A stretch of 8,185 bases of DNA from the NCBI GenBank assembly GCA_018500005.2, contig JAHBAP020000579.1, positions 1-8,185 on the forward strand, read 5' to 3'. Shown one piece after another: positions 1 through 5,844 of this stretch. Source of the stretch: Mycobacterium sp. (GTDB lineage Bacteria > Actinomycetota > Actinomycetes > Mycobacteriales > Mycobacteriaceae). The notes beneath the pieces were generated by a model, which searched no databases, was not told the origin of the DNA, and saw nothing but the letters and a program-made list of their open reading frames with translations. Position numbers and translations under genes: made by a program. Positions within the stretch are counted from its first letter, which is position 1, and every line of letters begins with the position of its first letter.

Positions 1-1262
1 ACCGGAAGCCGCTTGATGCCGTGGATGAACGCCGACAACAGCATCGACGGCTCCTGCGACACCGCGATGTCGGGAATGCGGTTGCGAAGTTCCTCGAACA
101 CCACCGCGATCTCCCTGCGGGCCAGGTTGGCGCCCAGGCAGAAATGTGTTCCGCCGCCGCCGAATCCGACGTGGTGATTGGGTGTGCGGGTGATGTCGAA
201 AAGCCACGGGTTGTCGAACTTGTCCTCGTCGCGGTTGGCCGATCCGTACCACATGGTCACCTTGTCGCCCGCGGAAATCCGGACACCGCCGACCTCGACG
301 TCACGGGTCGCGGTGCGGCGCATGTAGACCACCGGTGAGGCCCACCGAACGATCTCCTCGACCGCGGTCTGGGCGTGTCCGGCGAAGTCGCTCCACCAGA
401 TGTCGCGCTGTTCGGGAAAGCGGGTCAGGGCGAGTACTCCGTGGCTGATGGCGTTGCGGGTGGTTTCATTTCCGGCGACGGCCAGCAGGATGAAGAACGA
501 GGCGATTTCAGCGGAGGACAACTTTTCGCCGTCCACCTCGGCTGCGACGAGTGCGGTGGTGAGGTCGTCGCGCGGGTTGGACCGCCGATCTTCGGCCAAT
601 GCGGTGGCATACGCCCCGATGGCGATGGCGACCTGCATGAACTCCTCGTAATCGGTGGAGATGTCCGGGTCGCCGAAGCCGAGGATGACGTTGGTCCAGT
701 GGAAGATCTGCTGGTGGTCTTCCTCTGGGATGCCCATCATGTCGCAGATCACTTGCAGGGGCAGTGGACCGGAAAGCTCGGCCACCAGTTCTCCGCGGCC
801 GTCGGGGTGGTTGGCGATCAGGTCCTCGACCAGGCGTCGGGCGCGGGCACGTACCGACTCCTCGGTGCGGGCAACCACTTTCGGGGTGAAGGCGCTGCGC
901 ACGATGCCCCGCAGGCGTGCGTGCCGTGGGTCGTCGAGGGCGATCATCGAGCCGAAATACTCGGCCACCTCAGGCTGCTGATCGGCGATGGTGATGTTGG
1001 GGTAGGAGCTGAAGATCTCCGGGTGCCGGCTGGCGAAATGGACGTCGTCGAACCTCGTCAGCGCCCAGTGGCCAGGGCCCGCGTCGAACCCCGCGAACTC
1101 GATTTCGCGGAAGTATTTTATCGGCGCCTCGCGGCGCAGTGTGGCGAAGGCTCCGTCCCGGACCGCGTCGTCAAGTCCCCAGAACTCGAGGGTTCCGAGG
1201 TTGATGTCGGCGAGGGGGACGTGCGGGGGAGGCTGACCATTGAAGTGGGTGGCAATGGCCAT
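1..1262 (-). CDS. cyp124: Cytochrome P450 CYP124 (methyl-branched lipid omega-hydroxylase), 3' end cut by window edge
   Basis: The minus-strand frame is open from ATG 1262 to the left edge: 420 residues plus a partial Val, so by comparison with the 428-aa M. tuberculosis CYP124A1 only about four residues and the stop are missing. P450 signatures are all present: I-helix AGNETT (residues 263-268), ExxR (EIVR, 303-306), and heme loop FGGGGTHFCLG with the heme-thiolate Cys at 375. Stretches such as DDAVRDGAFATLRREAPI and FHWTNVILGFGDPD match CYP124 as I remember it, which is more specific than generic P450 resemblance. Known family role: omega-hydroxylation of methyl-branched lipids and oxidation of the cholest-4-en-3-one side chain, using ferredoxin-delivered electrons in the cytoplasm. 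The start follows a purine-rich GAGGGGACGGAAC; an in-frame GTG 18 bases upstream is possible. It lies 66 bases after the SRPBCC gene, without a clear promoter of its own, so co-transcription is likely. Confidence 0.96.
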   Translation of the reverse strand, partial: MAIATHFNGQPPPHVPLADINLGTLEFWGLDDAVRDGAFATLRREAPIKYFREIEFAGFDAGPGHWALTRFDDVHFASRHPEIFSSYPNITIADQQPEVAEYFGSMIALDDPRHARLRGIVRSAFTPKVVARTEESVRARARRLVEDLIANHPDGRGELVAELSGPLPLQVICDMMGIPEEDHQQIFHWTNVILGFGDPDISTDYEEFMQVAIAIGAYATALAEDRRSNPRDDLTTALVAAEVDGEKLSSAEIASFFILLAVAGNETTRNAISHGVLALTRFPEQRDIWWSDFAGHAQTAVEEIVRWASPVVYMRRTATRDVEVGGVRISAGDKVTMWYGSANRDEDKFDNPWLFDITRTPNHHVGFGGGGTHFCLGANLARREIAVVFEELRNRIPDIAVSQEPSMLLSAFIHGIKRLP

Positions 1263-1328
1263 GGAGTTCCGTCCCCTCACTTCTTCCTGCTGCCGGGTCT
1301 TGTTCCACCATAGAGACGACCGCCTCGG

Positions 1329-1790
1329 TCAGGCGTCTTCCTCCACGACCTTCTTGATGCGCTCCAGCGTGGTGCGCATATCGCGGACGTTCCGGCGCCC
1401 GCGCAGATAGCCGGCGAACATCCAGAACACACGGATGGGCAGCGCGCTGTTGAGCCGGAACGACTCGGTGACGTCGGTACCGTCGCCGCGCGGGGTGAGT
1501 TTGTAGTGCCAGTTGTTGATCGCTTGATCCCCGGGGCCCAGCACTGCGAATCCAAATTCCTTTCCGGGGTCGCAGGCCGTTACCCGGCAGGTGGTCCAGT
1601 ACACCGGGCCGATCTCGTTGCGGCGGACGTGACCGCGGAACTTAGCGCCCAGTGCCGGACCGTCGGCCCCGCCGAGCCATTCGGCCTCGAACACCTCCGG
1701 CGAGAATCGGCCGGTGTTACGAACCTCGGCGATCAGGTTCCAGATCCTGTCGGCCGGAGCCGACATGTGCACAGTCACGGAGCCTTCCAT
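1329..1790 (-). CDS. SRPBCC-family (polyketide cyclase/START-like) protein, 153 aa
   Basis: The 153-residue product begins MEGSVTVHMSAPADRIW, the typical first strand and helix of the SRPBCC helix-grip fold (small hydrophobic-ligand cavity proteins). The middle carries NEIGPVYWTTCRV and FAVLGPGDQAINNWHYKL, and the C-terminal helix is LERIKKVVEEDA. No signal peptide or membrane segment is evident, so it is probably cytoplasmic. A function cannot be assigned from fold alone; family members bind lipids, polyketides or aromatics. It sits 10 bases after the lipoprotein hydrolase stop and 66 bases before cyp124, so it may bind or deliver a lipid related to the P450 substrate (inference only). There is no Shine-Dalgarno before the ATG, but a TAGACT -10-like hexamer lies 8-13 bases upstream, suggesting a leaderless transcript. 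From memory a 153-aa M. tuberculosis protein near Rv1885c (Rv1883c) may be the counterpart; I am not certain of this. Confidence 0.92.
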   Translation of the reverse strand: MEGSVTVHMSAPADRIWNLIAEVRNTGRFSPEVFEAEWLGGADGPALGAKFRGHVRRNEIGPVYWTTCRVTACDPGKEFGFAVLGPGDQAINNWHYKLTPRGDGTDVTESFRLNSALPIRVFWMFAGYLRGRRNVRDMRTTLERIKKVVEEDA

Positions 1791-1797
1791 GTCGGCA

Positions 1798-1803
1798 AGT
1801 CTA
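1798..1803 (-). promoter_or_regulatory. Candidate -10 (TAGACT) for the SRPBCC-cyp124 genes
   Basis: On the minus strand TAGACT fits TANNNT and lies 8 to 13 bases before the ATG at 1790, so transcription would start at or within a base of the start codon. Its first three bases are the TAG stop codon of the upstream serine hydrolase. No Shine-Dalgarno is visible before this ATG, which agrees with leaderless translation. No convincing -35 was found. Confidence 0.5.
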
Positions 1804-2892
1804 TGGCGGCGGGAGGGCGTAGACGTGGTCCGGGGTGATCACCGAGGTGATTGCCGTGGCCAGCACCTCGCTGGGATCCTCGCCCGTCGGTGCGGCGATA
1901 TCGGTATTGATCATGACCACGAGAGTGATCGAGCGTTCCGGCAGATATACGGCGACGGTCTGATAGCCAGGAACGCTGCCATTGTGCCCGATCCAGCCGC
2001 CGACATCGAAAATGCCCATGCCGTAGGCGAACTGGCCGGGCTGATCGGGCGCGATGGTTCGACGCAGCGCCCCATTGGCCAACGCGGGGACCCAGGTCCG
2101 CAAATCCTCGAGGGTGGAGATCATCGCACCGGCAGCCCAGGTGATGCTGGAGTTCCAGTCGGTTGCGTCAACAGCGGCCCCGCCAAGGTCGGGGTCGGTG
2201 TAGCCCCGCGCATGGGGCCCCGGGAACTGTGCTCCAGTCGGAAAAATGGTGTGGGTGAGGCGGAGTGGATCGAGAACGCTCGCGGTCAGATAGTCCGGCA
2301 GGCTTACGCCGCTGATTCTCTCTACGAGCAGGCCGAGCAGGATGTAGTTGGTGTTCGAATACTCGAATCGCATACCGGGGGCGAACTGCGCCGGTTGCTT
2401 GAATGCCCAGTCGAGGAGTTCCCGCGGAGGGAAGGATCGCTGTGGATTGGCCATCACCGCTTTGTCGAACCCCTCGACTTTGGTGTAATCGGCCAGCCCG
2501 CTACGCATCGTGGCCAATTGGCGCACGGAAATCTTGTCGCCGTTGGGCACGCCGTCGATGTATTTGCCAATCGGCTGATCCAGGCCGATCTTGCCCTCAT
2601 GGGCAAGCCGACTTACTGCGGTCGCGGTGAAGGTCTTGGTCAAACTGCCGATGCGACTGAAGAAATCTGTCTCCATGGGCGTTCCCGACGTGGTGTCGGC
2701 GACTCCGAACGCTCTGACGTATCGGCCCCCGGGCGACCAGATTCCGACCAGCGCCCCAGGGATCTTCGCCACCGTCATCGCACTGCTGATGGCCGCGTCG
2801 AGCCGCGCGTTTCGGTCGTTGAGATCGGCGGTGCAGCCGCTTGCTAGCAAGCCTGTCGCGATCACACCGGCGAGTAGGCGCTTGATCGTCAT
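1801..2892 (-). CDS. Lipoprotein serine hydrolase of the beta-lactamase/D-Ala-D-Ala carboxypeptidase family
   Basis: The 363-residue product starts MTIKRLLAGV and has a lipoprotein signal peptide with lipobox LASGC, placing the lipidated Cys at residue 20 on the outer face of the membrane. The serine penicillin-recognition motifs follow in order: SLTK (83-86, nucleophile Ser83 and Lys86), YSN (178-180), and HNG (303-305) in place of KTG, as in class C-like esterases and peptidases (COG1680-type). Substrate cannot be predicted: members include D-aminopeptidases, carboxypeptidases, beta-lactamases and esterases. The start at 2892 was chosen because it gives a compact signal peptide and follows AAGGAGG, although that motif touches the ATG. 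An in-frame ATG at 2934 would add 14 residues without its own Shine-Dalgarno. It is first in a co-directional array with the SRPBCC gene and cyp124, and divergent from the small SRPBCC gene. Confidence 0.93.
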   Translation of the reverse strand: MTIKRLLAGVIATGLLASGCTADLNDRNARLDAAISSAMTVAKIPGALVGIWSPGGRYVRAFGVADTTSGTPMETDFFSRIGSLTKTFTATAVSRLAHEGKIGLDQPIGKYIDGVPNGDKISVRQLATMRSGLADYTKVEGFDKAVMANPQRSFPPRELLDWAFKQPAQFAPGMRFEYSNTNYILLGLLVERISGVSLPDYLTASVLDPLRLTHTIFPTGAQFPGPHARGYTDPDLGGAAVDATDWNSSITWAAGAMISTLEDLRTWVPALANGALRRTIAPDQPGQFAYGMGIFDVGGWIGHNGSVPGYQTVAVYLPERSITLVVMINTDIAAPTGEDPSEVLATAITSVITPDHVYALPPP

Positions 2893-2899
2893 CCTCCTT
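2893..2899 (-). promoter_or_regulatory. Shine-Dalgarno AAGGAGG abutting the hydrolase start
   Basis: On the minus strand AAGGAGG runs directly into the ATG at 2892 with zero spacing. The usual spacing is about 5-9 bases, so either this site works poorly or the true start differs. No ATG, GTG or TTG at a normal distance downstream would keep a usable lipoprotein signal peptide. Confidence 0.45.
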
Positions 2900-2918
2900 G
2901 AGCCCTCAGATCCAGGCG

Positions 2919-2924
2919 TAGCGT
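2919..2924 (+). promoter_or_regulatory. Candidate -10 (TAGCGT) for the plus-strand SRPBCC gene
   Basis: TAGCGT fits TANNNT and ends 8 bases before the ATG at 2933. Transcription would start near 2931, giving a leader of two bases or none. The gene has no Shine-Dalgarno, in agreement with this. The site lies in the short divergent region upstream of the hydrolase start. Confidence 0.4.
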
Positions 2925-2932
2925 TCCTGTGC

Positions 2933-3331
2933 ATGGGTATAACACTGCCGCCGGCGAGGGTCGATCGCCGGATAGCCGCCGGGACCGAGAAGGTGTGGGA
3001 TCTGCTCACCGACCTTGACCAGTGGCCGCAGTGGGGTCCATCAGTGCGGCGGGCCGAACTGCGCGACGGTGGCACGGTTTTGACTGCGGGGGCGCGGGGC
3101 ACGGTGTGGACCACCGCTGGGGTGGCGCTGCCGTTCGCCGTCACCGACTTCGTCCCCGGGCGCCGCTGGGATTGGTCGGTGGCGGGCGTGGCGGCGACCG
3201 GCCATGAGGTGGCTGCGATCCCCGGCGGATGCCGGGTCCGGTTCACCGTCCCGAGGTGGGCATACTTTTACCTGCCGGTGTGCTCGATCGCGCTCGCCCG
3301 AATCGAAAGACTGGTTGGTCAGCGGCAGTAG
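2933..3331 (+). CDS. Small SRPBCC-family protein, 132 aa
   Basis: The product begins MGITLPPARVDRRIAAGTEK and continues VWDLLTDLDQWPQWGPSVRR, the characteristic N-terminal strand and helix of SRPBCC/polyketide-cyclase-like proteins. A central Gly/Thr-rich strand region (about 45-65), FAVTDFVPGRRWDWSV (68-83) and a C-terminal helix with ARIERLVGQ complete the fold. There is no signal peptide. Ligand and function are unknown. The frame is open far upstream into the antisense of the hydrolase, but the SRPBCC fold begins at this ATG and a -10-like hexamer lies just before it, so I chose 2933. It resembles the SRPBCC protein at 1329-1790 only in fold, so it is not a recent duplicate. Its stop overlaps the convergent chorismate mutase gene by 13 bases. 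Confidence 0.85.
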   Translation: MGITLPPARVDRRIAAGTEKVWDLLTDLDQWPQWGPSVRRAELRDGGTVLTAGARGTVWTTAGVALPFAVTDFVPGRRWDWSVAGVAATGHEVAAIPGGCRVRFTVPRWAYFYLPVCSIALARIERLVGQRQ

Positions 3332-3852
3332 GACCGCGTCGCGGCGTCGAGTGCCTGTCGGTAGAGCGGGTCGAGGTTGCGATCCTTCGCCACCGACGAC
3401 TTCGCAATGTCCAGTCGCGCAGCGCAATCCGGTGACTGCAGGACCGCCCACTGCTCGGCGATTTCCCCGACCATCCGATCGTTGAGGCCGTCGATCAGCG
3501 AGCGCGACGATGCCAGATCCGGAGCCCAGACCGGGGCCGCCGACGGGTTGAGCTTCCACCAGGAGAACCTGCTGTACTGGACCGCCTCAGTAGCATCGAT
3601 CTGGTCGGCGAATACTTCAGAAACGAATTCGCCTGGCAGCCCGGACGATTCGGCGTTGACTGCCACGGCTGCCAGAACCTGCTCCACCCGCGCCGGATCA
3701 TTGATCGGTCCGCCACGCAGCCATTTGCTTGCAGCTACCGGATCCGCGGTCAGCAACCGCTGGGTCGCGGCATCCACAAGTTCGTAGAGCGGTTCATCGC
3801 CGGCCGCCTGCGCTTGGACGGCACCGGTCAGTGCCGCGAGGGCAGCCACCAC
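3319..3852 (-). CDS. Secreted chorismate mutase, AroQ-gamma class (Rv1885c-like)
   Basis: Chorismate mutase converts chorismate to prephenate; the gamma class is exported. From GTG 3852 the protein has 177 residues and aligns from memory with M. tuberculosis Rv1885c at a constant offset of 17: R32, K43, D52, R55, Q58, T88, E92 and R117 match active-site residues R49, K60, D69, R72, Q76 (one-residue shift here), T105, E109 and R134, and C143/C176 match the disulfide Cys160/Cys193. QYSRFSWWKLNP and TRSYC are strong family matches. The N-terminus ends in VQAQA|AG, a plausible signal-peptidase site. GTG 3852 is the only conventional start codon giving a signal-like segment, but it leaves no positive charge at the N-terminus; a CTG at 3879 would add RALAAV and a Shine-Dalgarno. 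It directly follows the secreted protease gene. Its role outside the cytoplasm is unclear even in M. tuberculosis. Confidence 0.93.
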   Translation of the reverse strand: MVAALAALTGAVQAQAAGDEPLYELVDAATQRLLTADPVAASKWLRGGPINDPARVEQVLAAVAVNAESSGLPGEFVSEVFADQIDATEAVQYSRFSWWKLNPSAAPVWAPDLASSRSLIDGLNDRMVGEIAEQWAVLQSPDCAARLDIAKSSVAKDRNLDPLYRQALDAATRSYCR

Positions 3853-3875
3853 CGCGGCGAGGGCGCGAATCCCGG

Positions 3876-4961
3876 TCAGCCGACCGGTCCCTTGGCCAGC
3901 AGGACGGGGACGGTTCGCGGATTGCCGAACCGATCGATCCAGGTCAACATGACAGTGTTACCCGGCCTGCGCTGATCCATGATGTTGGACAGATCGGCCG
4001 CGGTGTTGATGGGGAGGCCGTCGAGTGCGGTGATGACGTCACCGGGCCGTAGGCCGGCCTGGCCGGCCGGGGTGTCGGGCAACACCTGTCGCACGACCGC
4101 GCCGGGCGGTCCGCCGAACGGCGGGGCATCGGCGATACCCACGCCGATGAAGGCGGTGTCGCCCAAGTGCACCGACGGCGAGGGAGCTCCGGCACGGATC
4201 TGGTTGGCGATGGCCATCGCACGGTCGATCGGGATGGCGAAGCCCTCGGAACCGGAAACCCCGCCCATGTGATAGTTCAGGGTCGCCGCCACCGTGACCC
4301 CGACAACCTGTCCGGCGCTGTTGACCAGGGGGCCGCCCGAGTCACCCGGACGAATCTCGGCCGCGACCCGGATCAGGTCGAACAGTTCGCGCGTCCCCCC
4401 ACCGGACTCGTCGGACGCCCGCACCGAGGCTCCCAGCTGGGTGATGGTCCCCGGTGCGTAGCTCGGTGCGCCGCCGGTGCCGTTGGAGTTGCCGATCGCG
4501 GCGATCGACTCACCGACTGCCAGTCGCGAGGAGGTTCCGACGTTGGCCGGTGGCAGGCCATTGGCACCGCGCAGTCGGATGACCGCGATATCGCTGGCCC
4601 GGTCGAAGCCGAGGACATCGACCCCGTAGGTCTGGCTGTTGGCCAGGCTGACGGCGGTGATCTCGGTGGCGCCCTCGATGACGTGGTTGTTGGTCAACAC
4701 GTCGCCGTTGGGGTCCAGCACGATTCCCGCCCCGGCGCCGGCCGCACCCTGATAGCCCAGAGTGGTGTTGATGTCGACCAGCCCGGGCACGACCTGGCCG
4801 AGCAGCGCCGACTGATCCAGTGGTGTGGCCGGCGCCGGCGGGGGAAGAGGTTCGGCAGTTGCTGGTGCGACGGTGATGCCGGCGAACACTGTCAATGCGG
4901 CCACAACCCCGGCTATCCGGCGGGTGCGACGGCGCTGGGGCCGTGGATAGGTCAAATCCAT
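3876..4961 (-). CDS. Secreted trypsin-like serine protease with PDZ domain (PepA-like)
   Basis: The 361-residue product has an Arg-rich N-terminus (residues 9-15), a hydrophobic core and a signal-peptidase site near APATA|EP (about 36-37), then a Pro/Ala linker. The S1C protease domain (about 50-260) carries His93 in NNHVIEG, Asp124 in SDIAVIRL and Ser208 in GDSGG. A PDZ domain follows (about 270-350), with GVVRQVLPDTPAGQAGLRPGDV-type features between 288 and 309. The segments DINTTLGY, LDPNGDVLTNNHVI and TYGVDVLGFDR closely resemble M. tuberculosis PepA (Rv0125, 355 aa) by memory; because mycobacteria have several paralogues I give no symbol. It acts outside the membrane, probably on envelope or secreted proteins. 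No Shine-Dalgarno or convincing -10 was found before ATG 4961. The chorismate mutase gene follows with at most 23 bases between them, so the two are likely one operon. Confidence 0.94.
   Translation of the reverse strand: MDLTYPRPQRRRTRRIAGVVAALTVFAGITVAPATAEPLPPPAPATPLDQSALLGQVVPGLVDINTTLGYQGAAGAGAGIVLDPNGDVLTNNHVIEGATEITAVSLANSQTYGVDVLGFDRASDIAVIRLRGANGLPPANVGTSSRLAVGESIAAIGNSNGTGGAPSYAPGTITQLGASVRASDESGGGTRELFDLIRVAAEIRPGDSGGPLVNSAGQVVGVTVAATLNYHMGGVSGSEGFAIPIDRAMAIANQIRAGAPSPSVHLGDTAFIGVGIADAPPFGGPPGAVVRQVLPDTPAGQAGLRPGDVITALDGLPINTAADLSNIMDQRRPGNTVMLTWIDRFGNPRTVPVLLAKGPVG
3877..3893 (-). promoter_or_regulatory. Shine-Dalgarno AAGGGA and possible CTG start of chorismate mutase
   Basis: On the minus strand AAGGGA (3893-3888) is followed by an 8-base spacer and a CTG (3879-3877) in frame with chorismate mutase. 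The CTG overlaps the protease stop as CTGA. Starting here gives MTGIRALAAVVAALAALTG, a normal Sec signal with an Arg at residue 5. No ATG, GTG or TTG occurs in frame between 3852 and the preceding stop at 3958-3960. CTG initiation is rare, so this is a candidate only. Confidence 0.45.
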
Positions 4962-5170
4962 ACGACAACTGTGCCTGAAAAGTCGGTAAAAGGGCAGTTC
5001 GCCTCGTCATTGACCGGGCCGGATTGTTTCCCGCGCCCGGTTTGCGGGCACCGCTGAGGGGCGAGAGGCACTTACTCGCACGGCGTCCGGGCTCCGTCGG
5101 GTAATTCGGCCTACCGCGGGAGAGATTCCTCACAGCGCTCGGCACGGGGGCGGCCGGTGATGGAAACGGA

Positions 5171-5182
5171 CACGGGCCCGTG
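5171..5182. repeat. 12-bp perfect palindrome upstream of the membrane-protein gene
   Basis: CACGGGCCCGTG is a perfect palindrome centred about 24 bases before the predicted transcription start of the gene at 5204, in the spacer between its -10 and -35 region. That placement would suit an operator for a dimeric repressor. In GC-rich DNA a chance palindrome of this length is plausible. Confidence 0.4.
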
Positions 5183-5188
5183 CGTCGG

Positions 5189-5194
5189 TAGCAT
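5189..5194 (+). promoter_or_regulatory. Candidate -10 (TAGCAT) for the gene at 5204
   Basis: TAGCAT fits TANNNT and ends 9 bases before the ATG at 5204, implying a leader of about three bases. The bases between carry no clear Shine-Dalgarno. No good -35 was found. Confidence 0.4.
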
Positions 5195-5203
5195 CGGCGG
5201 GCG

Positions 5204-5767
5204 ATGGACCGCACATGGCTCCGGTCCCGGCCGGGCAGGCTTCTGCTCGCCGGGAGCCTGCTGACCGCGCTGATACTCGGCGTGATCGTCGTCGTCGTGC
5301 ATCGTGTCTCGTCGCCCCGCCCGGCCTCCGTAGTCGTGACCGCCGCACTGTCTGATGAGCAATCCCGCCAACAGGTTCTCGAACCCGCCCGACATTTCGT
5401 GGGTGCGGGCAGGATGCGCTCGGTCAACGCCGGTTATCTGCTGTCCTCGTGCGCGAGCGAGGAGCAACCGCCGTACCAGGGCCTGGTCTATCTGAACTTC
5501 GACGTTCCCGCCGTCGCCCAGACTCGGGCCTATTTCGCTGAAATCGCCAACGCGATGGTCGCCCGTGGATGGCGGGAGGGGCTTCCTCCCGGTCGGCATC
5601 CCGGTGGACGGACCATGGTCAAGGACGGGATGTACGCGGTCTACTACCGCGACCCCGACCTCCCCGGCCGCGGCGTGCTCAAGCTCTACGGAGAGTGCCG
5701 CAATGTCACCGACCATCGCCAGGACACCACCGGTTTCGTCGACGTCTCCGGTGAGGTTGGGGGCTGA
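5204..5767 (+). CDS. Membrane-anchored extracytoplasmic protein of unknown function, 187 aa
   Basis: I do not recognise a named family. The N-terminus is basic (R4-less start MDRTWLRSRPGR), followed by one hydrophobic segment (about 13-33, ending in VIVVVVH) without a cleavage site or lipobox, so the protein is probably anchored with the rest outside. The soluble part (about 40-187) has QPPYQGLVYLNFDVP (88-102), a helix AYFAEIANAMVARGW (109-123), LPPGRHPGGRTMVKDGMYAVYYRDPD and a C-terminal TGFVDVSGEVGG. Two cysteines, C83 and C165, could form a disulfide. I recall similar mycobacterial hypothetical proteins with the PPYQG, GLPPGRHPGG and YYR motifs, without known function. The GC pattern and codon use match the neighbours, and the long antisense frame is a shadow. 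It is transcribed from the region shared with the divergent protease and is followed by the DosR box of fdxA. Confidence 0.82.
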   Translation: MDRTWLRSRPGRLLLAGSLLTALILGVIVVVVHRVSSPRPASVVVTAALSDEQSRQQVLEPARHFVGAGRMRSVNAGYLLSSCASEEQPPYQGLVYLNFDVPAVAQTRAYFAEIANAMVARGWREGLPPGRHPGGRTMVKDGMYAVYYRDPDLPGRGVLKLYGECRNVTDHRQDTTGFVDVSGEVGG

Positions 5768-5769
5768 AA

Positions 5770-5789
5770 GAAGGGACTTTGGTCCCCGG
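5770..5789 (+). promoter_or_regulatory. DosR (DevR) binding box upstream of fdxA
   Basis: The core GGGACTTTGGTCCC (5773-5786) matches 13 of 14 positions of the DosR core GGGACTWWAGTCCC, within the known 20-base consensus TTSGGGACTWWAGTCCCSAA. The arms GGGAC and GTCCC are a perfect inverted repeat with a 4-base centre. It is centred about 65 bases before the predicted fdxA start, within the usual range for DosR sites, and begins two bases after the preceding stop codon. DosR activates genes under hypoxia, nitric oxide or carbon monoxide, and fdxA belongs to the M. tuberculosis DosR regulon. A much weaker GGGCCTTCTACCC at 5796-5808 could be a second, promoter-proximal half-site. Confidence 0.8.
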
Positions 5790-5832
5790 CGCGGCGGGCC
5801 TTCTACCCGTGTCTGCTACGACGGGTCACAGA

Positions 5833-5838
5833 TACACT
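5833..5838 (+). promoter_or_regulatory. -10 element (TACACT) placing fdxA on a leaderless transcript
   Basis: TACACT fits TANNNT and lies exactly 12 to 7 bases before the ATG at 5845, so the first base of the start codon is the expected transcription start. There is no Shine-Dalgarno, as expected for a leaderless gene. The -35 position (near 5810-5815) is poor, which fits a promoter that needs the DosR activator. Confidence 0.65.
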
Positions 5839-5844
5839 TCAACC

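Noticed and set aside
375..1313. 312-aa plus-strand open frame opposite cyp124
   Set aside because: It is the antisense of a clear P450 with all motifs; its composition (Gly/Val/Asp-rich) resembles no family, and long shadow frames are common in GC-rich DNA.
1714..2847. 377-aa plus-strand open frame opposite the serine hydrolase
   Set aside because: It is a shadow of the hydrolase, whose catalytic motifs and lipobox are intact on the minus strand.
1801..3246. Extended 481-aa form of the hydrolase
   Set aside because: The extra N-terminal part is antisense to the small SRPBCC gene, and it would bury the lipoprotein signal peptide inside the protein.
2591..3331. Extended 246-aa form of the plus-strand SRPBCC protein
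   Set aside because: The extra part is antisense to the hydrolase; the SRPBCC fold begins at ATG 2933.
5030..5049. Small hairpin (CCCGC/GCGGG and GCCCG/CGGGC) in the protease upstream region
   Set aside because: Arms are only five bases, GC-rich and mutually exclusive, and no U-tract follows; this is expected by chance.
4167..5427. Long open frames (4167-5057 plus; 4510-5427 minus) across the protease and its upstream region
   Set aside because: They overlap the protease in other frames and read as low-complexity Arg/Ser/Gly-rich sequence without motifs.
5111..5716. 201-aa minus-strand frame opposite the membrane protein
   Set aside because: Its product has no recognisable features, while the plus-strand frame has a proper basic-then-hydrophobic N-terminus, a -10-like site and familiar mycobacterial motifs.
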